A stretch of DNA of 64,000 bases from Streptomyces globosus. GTDB lineage: Bacteria; Actinomycetota; Actinomycetes; Streptomycetales; Streptomycetaceae. The stretch lies in the NCBI RefSeq assembly GCF_003325375.1, contig NZ_CP030864.1, forward strand, positions 372,001 to 436,000. The letters are read 5' to 3'. The position numbers and the translations under genes are program-made. Below, piece by piece: positions 8,526-17,399 of this stretch (within the stretch, counting starts at the first letter, position 1; the number at the start of each line of letters is the position of its first letter). The notes below the pieces were generated by a model. It did no database searches and was not told where the DNA came from. It saw nothing but the letters and a program-made list of their open reading frames with translations.

Positions 8526-9599
8526 ATGTTCAGGGGTGTGGTCGCGTTGGGGAGTGCCGGGAGCACCGGGAGTGCCGGTCCGCCGTTCACCGAGTTGGCC
8601 GGGGCGTTCGGCGGGGCACTGGACGACTGGTCGGCGGCGGTCAAGGACGCCCTCGCCGCCGAGGGCCGGTACCAGAACTGGCTGGCGCGCAGGCTGGGCA
8701 CGCCCGCGCCGAAGGTGTCGTTGTGGCTGCGGGGGCGGGAACAGGTCTGGCTGAGCGGCGCGGGCCTGCCCGGCGCGGCCACCACCCGGGCCATCGTCCG
8801 CGAACTCGGCCTGGAGGGCCCGCCGGCGGACCGCCTGGCCGCCCTCGCCGCCCGCATCGACGACCTCCAACGCCAACTGGAGGCCCTCCACCCCCGCGAC
8901 TGGCGCAAACGCGCGGTGGAACACCTCCGCGGCACCGCCCCCGATCCCGCGGCCCCGGACGCCCCGCCCGCGCCCCCATCCGCGAGCACCCGCCCCGCAC
9001 CGCCACGCAGGCGGCGCCGCACGGCATCCCGCCTGGCGGCAGCGGCCGCGACGGGCGTGGCGGCAGCAGCCCTCGTCGCCTACCTGGCCTCCGCCCGCAC
9101 GACCCCGGACACCGCAATGCCCGCCACCGCCCCGCAGCCGGCGACGACCCCGCGGGCGGCAGCCCTCGAACAACCGGGTCTGGAGAAGAACACCCTTGGC
9201 GCCGACAGCCGCTGCGGAGAGCCCGTCCCCGGACCGGAGTCGGTGGTCTGGCGGGTGTGCGCCCGGGTGGACGCGGACCGCGTCGCGTTCGCCGTAAAAC
9301 TCACGAACCAGGCCGACCGCGCGGCAACGGCCCGCGTCCGGGTCAAGGTGCAGTACGCACGGCAGAAGGCCTTCCACGCGTGCCCGGAGGCACCGAACCC
9401 GCAGCCCGTCGACGTCCCCCCGGGCCGCACGGTCATCACCGACCCGGCCCGCTGCTCGATCCCGCGCGAGCCGGTTCCGTACGCCTACCAGGGCGTCGGC
9501 TGGGTGGTCCCGCCGAACGCCGACGCCGGCTCGTACGAACTCTCCCCCACAGCCCACGTCCACCCGGACCGCACGATCTGGAAGCCCGACCTCCTGTGA
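8526..9599 (+). CDS. membrane-anchored XRE-like HTH protein
   Basis: About 357 residues. The N-terminal 100 residues include NWLARRLGTPAPKVSLWLRG and TTRAIVRELGL, resembling an XRE-type helix-turn-helix. A basic, proline-rich linker precedes one membrane helix near residues 180-200. The C-terminal 150 residues lie outside and form a beta-rich domain with several Cys (DSRCGEPV, WRVCARV, HACPEAP, ARCSIP) that could pair as disulfides. The layout of a cytoplasmic DNA-binding domain, one helix and an external sensor suggests one-component signal transduction. The exact start is unclear (ATG 8526 or GTG 8538), because no strong ribosome site is visible. Confidence 0.65.
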   Translation: MFRGVVALGSAGSTGSAGPPFTELAGAFGGALDDWSAAVKDALAAEGRYQNWLARRLGTPAPKVSLWLRGREQVWLSGAGLPGAATTRAIVRELGLEGPPADRLAALAARIDDLQRQLEALHPRDWRKRAVEHLRGTAPDPAAPDAPPAPPSASTRPAPPRRRRRTASRLAAAAATGVAAAALVAYLASARTTPDTAMPATAPQPATTPRAAALEQPGLEKNTLGADSRCGEPVPGPESVVWRVCARVDADRVAFAVKLTNQADRAATARVRVKVQYARQKAFHACPEAPNPQPVDVPPGRTVITDPARCSIPREPVPYAYQGVGWVVPPNADAGSYELSPTAHVHPDRTIWKPDLL

Positions 9600-10078
9600 C
9601 GTACGGGCGCGGGGTGCGGGGCCGCCACGTCAGAAGGAATGGCAGGCCGGGCGCTCCCGGGGCCGGCCCGCCGGGTCGACGTCGTCGCGGAGCTCGTGGA
9701 ACTCGCGCTCGGGGGCTCGGGTGAAGGTGCGCAGGGCATCGTCGGAGACATCCGGGGGCAGCCGCTCGGTCACGTGGCCGCGTCCAGGCAGCCGCGCCGC
9801 AGACGGCCGCCGGTGGTCCCACTCGTCATGACCGCAAGCCTGGAAGCCCCGTCCCGGGCTGCCCGCACACGCGCCCCGGCACTCCCGGCCCGATTCACCC
9901 GCTCGGCCCCGCGCGGGGACCTGCGGGGTGACGTTCCCGGGGGCGGCTGGATTGTGCGGGCGGTTGTTGCCGGGGGGTAGGGGGTGTGCCAGCATGCGAG
10001 GGCGTGATCGTGATCTTGGAGTCGGCTGTGGTGCCCCCGTGAGCGGGCCGCGGCGATCTGCTGACGAGAGGTGCGACG
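9600..10078. other. intergenic stretch without a convincing gene
   Basis: About 480 bases between the HTH membrane protein and the methyltransferase. On the minus strand a 47-codon frame from GTG 9773 to 9630 (VTERLPPDVSDDALRTF and on) has protein-like composition but no ribosome site and no recognised family. Plus-strand frames look random. The promoter of the methyltransferase-exporter operon should lie near 9950-10070; I cannot define it. Confidence 0.4.
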
Positions 10079-11233
10079 TTGAGTTCGTCTGCCGACACGG
10101 CACCATCAGCTGGAACGAATCCGTATGGCCAGGTCGGACGTCCTGAGTCGGCCCGCGTGCCCGGACAGGGCTCCCCGCCCGGCGGTCCCGGTCCGGACGG
10201 CGCCGCCGTCGATCCGGTCGCCGAGCGGTTCCACTTCCTCGTGAACGCCCCCGCCCTCTTCAACGCCGTCGTCACCGCGCTCGAATGGGATGTCTTCGGC
10301 CATCTCTCCGCCCACCCCGGCGCCTCCTTCGAGGAGCTGCACGCCGCCGTCGGCGTGCCGGCGCACTCCCTGCGGGTGCTGCTGCACGCCGTGTGCACCA
10401 CCGGCCTGCTGGAGCGGGGCCCCGACGGCGGCTACCGCAACGCGCCCGCTGCCGCCGAGCTCCTCGCCCCCGACGGCCCGGACAGCTGGCGCCACATCCT
10501 CACCGGCTGGCGGGAGATCTACTACCCCGCCTTCTCCCGTATGAGCGAGGCCCTCGCCGCCGGCACCAACCTCGCGCTCGACGCGCATCCCGGCGACGAG
10601 CCGACGCTCTACCGCCGCCTCGCGCACGACCCGGAGCGGGAGGCGGTCTTCCATCGCAGCATGAGCGCGTTCACCCTCAAGAGCCTCGACGCGCTCGTCG
10701 AGACGGGGGAGTTCGCCACCGTGCGGCACCTGCTCGACATCGGCGGCGGCGACGGCACCACCAGCGCCCGGCTGCTCGCCCGCCACCCGGGCATGCGCTC
10801 GACCGTCTTCGACATCCCGTCCGTCGCCCAACTGGCAGCCGATGCCAAGGCCGAGGCCCGGGACCGCATCCGGCTGCACCCCGGCGACCTCTTCGCCGAC
10901 CCCTTCCCGCCCGGCGCGGACGCCGTCCTCTTCAGCCACGTCCTGGAGATCTTCTCCGCCGGGCAGATCACGGAGCTGTTGGCCAAGGCGCACGCCGTCC
11001 TCCCCTCCGGCGGACGCGTGTTCGTCTACGGCTACAACGCCTCCGATGACGAGACCCGCGGCTGGTACTCCGCGCGCCTCTCCCTCTACCTCAACGTGCT
11101 CGCCAGCGGCCAGGGCATGGCCTACCCGGCCCGCGACTACGAGGAGTGGATGCGCCGGGCCGGCTTCGACGCCGTGCGCACCCGCACCGGCTACCCCTAC
11201 GAGCACGGTCTGACCATCGGCACCAAGCCGTGA
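10079..11233 (+). CDS. SAM-dependent methyltransferase, O-methyltransferase family 2 fold
   Basis: A 384-residue enzyme with a TTG start after GAGAGG. The N-terminal half is a winged-helix dimerisation domain (AERFHFLVNAPALFNAVVTA). The C-terminal half is a class I SAM domain with LLDIGGGDGTTSARLLARHP (glycine-rich loop, near residues 220-240) and a later GDLFADPFPPGADAVLFSHV. The family includes plant-type O-methyltransferases but also aromatic C-methyltransferases of natural product pathways. It is first in an operon with two ABC exporter halves. In a pheganomycin-type pathway it could place the ring methyl group that becomes the 4-hydroxymethyl of the cap, or an extra methyl; which one is not decided by sequence. 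Confidence 0.85.
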   Translation: MSSSADTAPSAGTNPYGQVGRPESARVPGQGSPPGGPGPDGAAVDPVAERFHFLVNAPALFNAVVTALEWDVFGHLSAHPGASFEELHAAVGVPAHSLRVLLHAVCTTGLLERGPDGGYRNAPAAAELLAPDGPDSWRHILTGWREIYYPAFSRMSEALAAGTNLALDAHPGDEPTLYRRLAHDPEREAVFHRSMSAFTLKSLDALVETGEFATVRHLLDIGGGDGTTSARLLARHPGMRSTVFDIPSVAQLAADAKAEARDRIRLHPGDLFADPFPPGADAVLFSHVLEIFSAGQITELLAKAHAVLPSGGRVFVYGYNASDDETRGWYSARLSLYLNVLASGQGMAYPARDYEEWMRRAGFDAVRTRTGYPYEHGLTIGTKP

Positions 11234-13026
11234 GCCGCCGGTTGCCCTCCGCCGGCCGCAGCCGGTTCCCCGCCGCCGACCCGGGGGCGCCCGCCACCGG
11301 CTCCCCGGTCCGCTTCCTGCTGTGGCTGGCGACCCGCCACCGCGCCGGCCTCGTCCTGGCCACGCTGTTCGGCGTGCTGTGCACCCTCGCGCAGGCGCTG
11401 GTGCCGGCGGCCGTCGCCCTCGGCATCGACCGCGGGCTGCTCCAGCGCGACCGCGACGCACTGCTGCTGTGGGGCGGGGCGGTCCTCGCCCTCGGGGTCT
11501 TCCAGGCCGTCGTCGGCATGCTGCGCGACCGGGCGTCGATCACGAACCGGTTCGGCGCCGTGTACGGGACCACCCAGCTCGTCGTCCGCCACGCCGCCCA
11601 CCTCGGCGCCGACCTGCCGCGGCGGGCCTCCACTGGCTCCGTCGTCAGCGTCAGCGCCTCGGACGTCGGCCACCTCGGCACCGCCCTGGAGGGCACGGCG
11701 CGCGGCAGCGGCGCGATCGTCTCGATCCTCTTCGCCGCCGTGTTCATGCTGGTCACGTCCTGGCAGCTGGGCCTGGTCGTGCTGGTCGGCGTCCCGCTGA
11801 TCGCCGCCGCCGTCACCCGGCTGATGCGCGTCCTGCACGGCCGCCAGCAGCGGCTGCGCGAACAGCAGGGCGCCCTCACCGACCTGTCCGTCGACATCAT
11901 CGACGGGCTGCGCGTGCTGCGCGGCTTCGGCGGCGAGAAGACGTACGGCCGCCGCTACCGCGAGGGCTCCCAGGCGGTGCGCGCCGAGGGCACCCGCGTC
12001 GCGGCCACCGTCGCAGACATCGCCTTCCTGCGCGTCCTGCTGCCCGGCGCGCTGCTCGTCGCCATCGTCTGGCTCGGCGCGCACCAGGTGAGCACCGGCC
12101 GCCTCGAACCGGGCCTGCTCGTCGCCTTCTACGGGTACGCCGTCTTCCTCACCGACCAGCTCGGGCAGGTCACCGCCATGCTCGACCAGCTGACCCGCGC
12201 CAACGTCGCCGCCGGCCGCGTCCTGGACTTCCTGCGCCTGCAACGGGAACGGCCGGGCGGCACCCGCCCCCTCGACGACGACGCCGCCGCGGCCGGCCTC
12301 CCGCTGCACGACCCCGACTCCGGGCTGACCGTCCCGCCCGGCCGACTCCTCGCCGTCGTGTGCGGCACCGAAGGGGACGCCCGTACGCTCGCGGAACGGC
12401 TCTGCGGCCACACCGACTCCGCGGTCCTGCTTGGCGACACGCCCCTGTCCGCCCACCGCACCGACGACGTACGCCGCCACACCCTCCTCGCCGACAACGA
12501 CGCGACCCTCTTCGCCGGCCGCCTCGGCACCGAACTCGACCCCCGAGACGGCGACCCCCGCGACGGCGACCCGGGCGGCGACGGCCCCCGAGACAGCGAC
12601 CCCCGCGACGACCGCCCCCGCACCGAAGCCCTCCTCCGCGCCCTCGACGCCGCCTCCGCCCGCGACGTCGTCGACGCCCTCCCCGACGGCCTCGCCCACG
12701 AGACCACCGGCGGCCGCGAGTTCTCCGGCGGGCAGCAGCAGCGGCTGCGCCTGGCCCGCGCCCTGCTCGCAGACCCGCGGCTGCTCGTCCTCGTCGAGCC
12801 GACGAACGCCCTCGACGCCCCCACCGAGGGCCGCGTCGCCCGGAACCTCGGCCCCCACCGCGCCGGCCGGACCACCGTCGTCTTCACCACCAGCCCGATC
12901 GTCCTGGAACACGCCGAGTCGGTGGTGTTCGTCAAGGACGGCAAGGCCGTCGCCGAAGGGCGCCACCGGACCCTGCTCGCCGACCCCGACTACCGCGCCG
13001 TCGTCACCCGTGAGGTCCTGGCATGA
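11230..13026 (+). CDS. ABC exporter half-transporter with degenerate ATP site
   Basis: 598 residues: six membrane helices (about 35-330), then an ATPase domain. The GTG overlaps the methyltransferase stop (GTGA). The signature motif is intact (FSGGQQQRLRLARALL, about residue 498). The Walker A loop is destroyed (AVVCGTEGDA where GxxGxGKS is expected), Walker B has Val for Asp (LLVLVEPTNALD), and the switch histidine is lost (VVFTTSPIVLEHAE). A run of DPRDGDP-type acidic repeats (about 437-464) replaces the usual region before the signature. It therefore cannot bind ATP productively itself, but can donate its signature loop to the partner encoded next. Probably exports the cluster 1 product. 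Confidence 0.9.
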   Translation: MSRRLPSAGRSRFPAADPGAPATGSPVRFLLWLATRHRAGLVLATLFGVLCTLAQALVPAAVALGIDRGLLQRDRDALLLWGGAVLALGVFQAVVGMLRDRASITNRFGAVYGTTQLVVRHAAHLGADLPRRASTGSVVSVSASDVGHLGTALEGTARGSGAIVSILFAAVFMLVTSWQLGLVVLVGVPLIAAAVTRLMRVLHGRQQRLREQQGALTDLSVDIIDGLRVLRGFGGEKTYGRRYREGSQAVRAEGTRVAATVADIAFLRVLLPGALLVAIVWLGAHQVSTGRLEPGLLVAFYGYAVFLTDQLGQVTAMLDQLTRANVAAGRVLDFLRLQRERPGGTRPLDDDAAAAGLPLHDPDSGLTVPPGRLLAVVCGTEGDARTLAERLCGHTDSAVLLGDTPLSAHRTDDVRRHTLLADNDATLFAGRLGTELDPRDGDPRDGDPGGDGPRDSDPRDDRPRTEALLRALDAASARDVVDALPDGLAHETTGGREFSGGQQQRLRLARALLADPRLLVLVEPTNALDAPTEGRVARNLGPHRAGRTTVVFTTSPIVLEHAESVVFVKDGKAVAEGRHRTLLADPDYRAVVTREVLA

Positions 13027-14840
13027 CCGCACCCGCCGCCACCGACCCGGACCCCGCCGCCGGCCTCGGCCCCGGCGCGGCCCCGCCCGCCGACCGGCTG
13101 CCCGTCGCCTCCCCCCGGGAGGTCCGCGCGCACGCCCGGCGGACCATGCTCCGGCACCGCGGCCCCCTGGCCGCGTCCCTCGCCCTGCACGCGCTGGCCT
13201 GCATCGCCGCGCTGGCCGCACCCCAGCTCCTCGGCCGGATCGTCGAGGACGCCACGCACGGCTCGCTCGCCGTCACCCCGGTCGCCCTCGCGATCTGCGC
13301 CGCGGTCGTCCTCCAGGCGGTGTTCACCCGCTTCGCCCGGCTGGCCTCCCTCCGCCTCGGCGAGACCGTACTGGCCGACCTGCGCGAGGAGTTCGTCGAC
13401 CGGGTGCTGGCCCTGCCCACCCCCGTCGTCGAGCGGGCCGGCACCGGCGAGCTGGTCACCCGGACCACCCGGGACGTCGACGTCCTCGCCCTCACCGTGC
13501 AGCGGGCCGTCCCCGACACCCTCGTGGCGGGCACCACCATCGCCCTGACCATCGGCGCCGTCTGCCTGACCGACCCCCTGCTGGTGCTGCCCTGCCTCGT
13601 CGCCGTCCCCGTGCTGTGGCTGTCCACCCGTTGGTACCTGCGGCGCGCCCGCGCCGGCTACTTGCGCTCCAACTCCGCGTACGCCCGCCTCACCGACACC
13701 CTCGGCGAGACCGTCGCCGGCGCCCCCACGGTGGAGGCGCTCCGGCTCCAGGGGCGCCGCCGGCGCCGCACCGACGCGGACATCGCCGCCTCGTACGCTG
13801 CCGAACGGCACACCCTGAACCTGCGCAGCACCTACCTGCCGATCGCGGACACCGGCTACATCCTGCCCGTGGCCGCCACCCTCGTCATCGGCGGGCTGAT
13901 GTACACCGAGGGGATGGTCGGCCTGGCCGCCGTCACCGCCGCCACCCTGTACGTCCAGCAGGTGATCGGGCCCGTCGACACCATGCTGTACTGGATGGAC
14001 GAACTCCAGGTCGGCGGCGCCTCCATGGCCCGCATCCTCGGCGTCCGCGACGCCGCCGCCCCGGCGGCGGCAGCCCCGGCCACCGCCGCCCCGGACGAGG
14101 CCCCGCGGCCCGGCGGCCCCCGCGACGCCGCGATCGACGTCCAGGGCGTCCACTTCGCCTACCGGCAGCGGCAGGAGAGCCTCCGCGGCGTCGACCTGCA
14201 CGTACGGCCCGGCGAGCGGCTGGCCGTCGTGGGACCCTCCGGCGCCGGCAAATCCACCCTCGGCCGCCTCCTCGCCGGGATCGACACCCCCGGCCGGGGC
14301 ACCGTCCGCCTGGGCGGCGTGCCCCTGACACAGCTGCCGCCGGACGAACTGCGCCGCAGCGTCATCCTCGTCACCCAGGAGTACCACGTCTTCCGCGGCA
14401 CCCTGGCCGACAACCTGCTCGTCGCCCGCCCCGACGCGGCCCCCGCCGACCTGGAGCGCGCCCTGCGGGCCGTCGCCGCCTGGGAGTGGGCGTCGGCGCT
14501 CGGCCTGGACCACGAGGTCGGCTCCGGCGCGGCCGAACTGCCCCCGGCCCGCGCCCAGCAGCTGGCCCTCGCCCGGCTGCTGCTGCTCGACCCGCCGGTC
14601 GTCGTCTTCGACGAGGCGACCGCCCTCCTCGACCCGCACACCGCGCGCACGGTGGAACGCGCCCTTGCCGCGCTCCTCGCCGGGACGGTCGTCTCCATCG
14701 CCCACCGCCTGCACACCGCCCACGACGCCGACCGGGTGGTCGTCCTGGAGGACGGCCGCATCACCGAGACCGGCACCCACGACGACCTGGTGGCGCGCGG
14801 CGGCGCGTACGCCCGGCTGTGGAAGTCCTGGCACGGCTGA
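13023..14840 (+). CDS. ABC exporter half-transporter, catalytic partner
   Basis: 605 residues, ATG overlapping the previous stop (ATGA). Six membrane helices are followed by an ATPase domain with a perfect Walker A (GPSGAGKST, about residue 404), Walker B (VVVFDEAT) and switch histidine (VSIAHRL). The LSGGQ signature is replaced by ELPPARAQQ (about 505-513). Paired with the preceding half-transporter, one composite site is canonical (this protein's Walker motifs with the partner's signature) and the other is doubly dead. This is an extreme version of the asymmetric heterodimers known from TM287/288 and TAP. Likely efflux and self-protection for the peptide product. Confidence 0.9.
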   Translation: MTAPAATDPDPAAGLGPGAAPPADRLPVASPREVRAHARRTMLRHRGPLAASLALHALACIAALAAPQLLGRIVEDATHGSLAVTPVALAICAAVVLQAVFTRFARLASLRLGETVLADLREEFVDRVLALPTPVVERAGTGELVTRTTRDVDVLALTVQRAVPDTLVAGTTIALTIGAVCLTDPLLVLPCLVAVPVLWLSTRWYLRRARAGYLRSNSAYARLTDTLGETVAGAPTVEALRLQGRRRRRTDADIAASYAAERHTLNLRSTYLPIADTGYILPVAATLVIGGLMYTEGMVGLAAVTAATLYVQQVIGPVDTMLYWMDELQVGGASMARILGVRDAAAPAAAAPATAAPDEAPRPGGPRDAAIDVQGVHFAYRQRQESLRGVDLHVRPGERLAVVGPSGAGKSTLGRLLAGIDTPGRGTVRLGGVPLTQLPPDELRRSVILVTQEYHVFRGTLADNLLVARPDAAPADLERALRAVAAWEWASALGLDHEVGSGAAELPPARAQQLALARLLLLDPPVVVFDEATALLDPHTARTVERALAALLAGTVVSIAHRLHTAHDADRVVVLEDGRITETGTHDDLVARGGAYARLWKSWHG

Positions 14841-14871
14841 CGCGGCACAGGGCCGGCAGGGCCTCCGTCCC

Positions 14872-16074
14872 TCACCACGCCACGGGCAGCCGGTGCACCC
14901 CGTAGAAGCCCATGTCCTCGCCCAGCGGCACCTCCGACGGCGGCACGGCCAGCTTCAGCCCGGGGAAGCGCGCGAACAGCGCCGGGAACGCGATCCGCAT
15001 CTCCGTGCGGGCCAGGTGCTGCCCGATGCACTGGTGCGCCCCGTGGCCGAAGGCGAGGTGCCCGGAGGCGGGGCGGGCGAGGTCGAGGCGGTCGGGGTCG
15101 GTGAAGCGCGCCGGGTCCCGGTTCGCGGCGGACAGCGACACCGTGACGGACTCCCCGGCGCGCAGCGTGCACCCCTCCACGACGACGTCCTCCAGCGGGG
15201 AGCGGGGCACCCCGAAGTGGAAGATGGTCAGGTACCGCAGCAGCTCCTCCACCGCGTTCCCGGCGAGCGACGGATCGTCCGCGAGCCGGGCCGCCTCGCC
15301 CGGGTGGGACAGCAGCGCGAACGTGCCGAGCCCGAGGGAGCCGGCGGTCGTCTCGTGCCCCGCCGACAGCAGGAGGGCGCCCACGCCGGCGACCTCCGCG
15401 GTGGACAGCTCGCCCCCTGCCGCGAGTGCGCTCAGCAGGTCGTCGCCGGGCGCCCGGCGCCGGTGCCGGGCCAGCTCCGTGAGGAACGCGTCCAGTTCGG
15501 CCATGGCTGCCTCGGCCTCGGCGGCGGTCGCACCGATCCGGAACAGGGTGGCGCTGTTGCGCTGGAAGGAGGCGCGCTCGCCGTACGGCACGCCGAGCAG
15601 CTCGCAGATCACCAGGGAGGGGACGGGCAGCGCGAACGCCTCGACGAGGTCGGCCCGGCCGCCGAGGGCGGCCATCGCCTCCAGGCGGTCCCCGACGATC
15701 TGCCCGATGCGGGGCGCCAGGGCCCGCGTACGGCGGGCGGTGAACCAGCCCATCAGGTGCCGGCGCAGCCGCGTGTGCTGCGGCGCGTCCATGTCGACGA
15801 GCCAGCCCGGCAGGGCGGGGCTGCCGTAGAACGGGTCTGTCCCCGGCCGGGCCACCGGCACCCGCTTCAGCTCCGAGCGGGCGCTGAACCGGGGGTCGGC
15901 GAGCACCCGGCGGGCCGCCTCGTGGCCGGTGACGAGCCATCCGAGGTGGCCGTCGGGGTAGCGCAGGCGGCTGACCGGGCCGCGGGTGCGCAGCGCCGTG
16001 AGCTCCGGCGGCGGGTCGAACGGGCGGTCCCGGTCGCGGGCGGTGGGGTGGACGGGAACGCGGCCGCTGTTCAC
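14872..16074 (-). CDS. cytochrome P450
   Basis: 400 residues, a usual length for a bacterial class I P450. The haem-ligand loop is FGHGAHQCIGQHLA (Cys349). The oxygen-binding I-helix motif is SAGHETT (238-243), and ExxR lies at 277-280. The GTG start overlaps the aminotransferase stop (GTGA), so it is the last gene of the long minus-strand operon. In a pheganomycin-type pathway, hydroxylation of the ring methyl group to the 4-hydroxymethyl of the cap amino acid is the natural job, needing external ferredoxin and reductase, which are not in the window. Substrate is inferred. Confidence 0.93.
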   Translation of the reverse strand: MNSGRVPVHPTARDRDRPFDPPPELTALRTRGPVSRLRYPDGHLGWLVTGHEAARRVLADPRFSARSELKRVPVARPGTDPFYGSPALPGWLVDMDAPQHTRLRRHLMGWFTARRTRALAPRIGQIVGDRLEAMAALGGRADLVEAFALPVPSLVICELLGVPYGERASFQRNSATLFRIGATAAEAEAAMAELDAFLTELARHRRRAPGDDLLSALAAGGELSTAEVAGVGALLLSAGHETTAGSLGLGTFALLSHPGEAARLADDPSLAGNAVEELLRYLTIFHFGVPRSPLEDVVVEGCTLRAGESVTVSLSAANRDPARFTDPDRLDLARPASGHLAFGHGAHQCIGQHLARTEMRIAFPALFARFPGLKLAVPPSEVPLGEDMGFYGVHRLPVAW

Positions 16075-17399
16075 GAGGAACCCCCCGGCCGCGCACCCGC
16101 TCCGGACCGCGGCCGGGCGTGCTCCCGGAGGAAGGCCCCGAGCCGCCGCACGCCCTCGTCGATCTCCTCCGGCTCCAGGTAGCTGCACGACAGCCGCAGC
16201 GTACGGGTGCCCCCGCCGCCCGGGTGGAAGGGCGCCATCGGCGTCCACAGCACCCCGTACCCGGCCGCGGACACCTCCAGCAGCCCGGCGTCCGCCGGCA
16301 CGGGCAGCCGCATCCGGACGAAGAACCCGCCGCCGGGCCGGTTCCACTCCACCCCCTCCGGCAGCCCGGCCGCGCCCTCGCGGTCCAGCGCCCGCAGCAG
16401 GCGGGCGAGGTTGCGCCGGTACAGCGCGGACCTGGCCCGGCTCAGCTCGGCGAGCGAGCCGCCGTGCTCCAGCAGCATCCCGGCGATCAGCGCCTGGCAC
16501 ACCGGCGAGGTGTTGACGGTGACCGCGGTCTTCAGCCGCGCCAGCTCCGCCGCGAGCGGGACGGCCGCGGCCCCTGCGGTGGACACGGACTGGTCGGCGA
16601 CGACGTAGCCGACGCGCGCCCCGGGGAAGCACACCTTCGCGAACGTCCCGATGTGCACGACCCGCCGCCCGCCGTCCAGGGCCTTCAGGGCGGGCAGTTC
16701 GGCGCCCGGGGGAGCGGTGAACCCGTACGCGTTGTCCTCCAGGACGAGGAAGTCCTCCTGCGCGGCCAGCTCCAGCAGCCGCGGCCGCCGCCCGGCCGCC
16801 ATGCGGGTGCCGCCGGGGTTGGCGTAGTCGGGGGCGACGTAGCAGGCGCGGATGCGGCGCCCGGAGCGGCGGGCCGCCCGGCACGCCTCGGCCAGTGCGC
16901 CGACGTCGAGGCCGTCGGCGTCCTCGGGGACGGGCACCACCGCGGCGCCGAGCAGGCTGGCGGCGCTGGTGATGCCCACGAAGCACGGGTCGGAGACGGC
17001 CAGCACGTCCCCCGGGGAGGCGATCAGGGCGCGCAGCACGAGGAACATCGCCTCCTGCGCCCCGACGGTGATCACCAGCGCGTCCGGGTCGGCATCGATG
17101 CCCTGGTCGCGGCGGAGGGCGTCGGCGACGATCCCGTTGATCAGCCCGCGGGCCGGCCCGTACTCGTACAGCAGCCGGGCCGCCCGCTCCGGCCCGAGAC
17201 CCGACGCGGCCGCGTGCGCGGTGAAGCGGTCCAGGTAGCGGGCGGTGTCCAGGCCCTCGTACGGGGCCGGGTGGGGGGCGCCGGGGGCGAAGGAGAGGGC
17301 GTCGGGGTAGCGGCCCATGATCTCGTTGAGGAAGCCGATCGACTCCAGGACCGGGTCCTGGAGCGAGGCGTGCAGCACGTCGCGGGGGAGGACGGTCAT
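16071..17399 (-). CDS. PLP-dependent aminotransferase (phenylglycine-forming type)
   Basis: 442 residues, class I/II aminotransferase (fold type I). The PLP lysine is K255 in GTFAKVCFPGARVGYV. The phosphate/ring-contact motif DYANPGG (191-197) and the terminal arginine segment LRLSCSY are in place. ATG overlaps the DpgC stop. Next to dpgA-C, the expected reaction is transamination of 3,5-dihydroxyphenylglyoxylate to 3,5-dihydroxyphenylglycine, the role of HpgT/PgaT in glycopeptide antibiotic pathways. The amino group so made would then be the substrate of the amidinotransferase. Confidence 0.9.
   Translation of the reverse strand: MTVLPRDVLHASLQDPVLESIGFLNEIMGRYPDALSFAPGAPHPAPYEGLDTARYLDRFTAHAAASGLGPERAARLLYEYGPARGLINGIVADALRRDQGIDADPDALVITVGAQEAMFLVLRALIASPGDVLAVSDPCFVGITSAASLLGAAVVPVPEDADGLDVGALAEACRAARRSGRRIRACYVAPDYANPGGTRMAAGRRPRLLELAAQEDFLVLEDNAYGFTAPPGAELPALKALDGGRRVVHIGTFAKVCFPGARVGYVVADQSVSTAGAAAVPLAAELARLKTAVTVNTSPVCQALIAGMLLEHGGSLAELSRARSALYRRNLARLLRALDREGAAGLPEGVEWNRPGGGFFVRMRLPVPADAGLLEVSAAGYGVLWTPMAPFHPGGGGTRTLRLSCSYLEPEEIDEGVRRLGAFLREHARPRSGAGARPGGSS

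Noticed and set aside
9630..9773. A 47-codon minus-strand frame before the methyltransferase gene
   Set aside because: Protein-like composition but no ribosome site, no partner and no family; kept only as a note in the intergenic entry.
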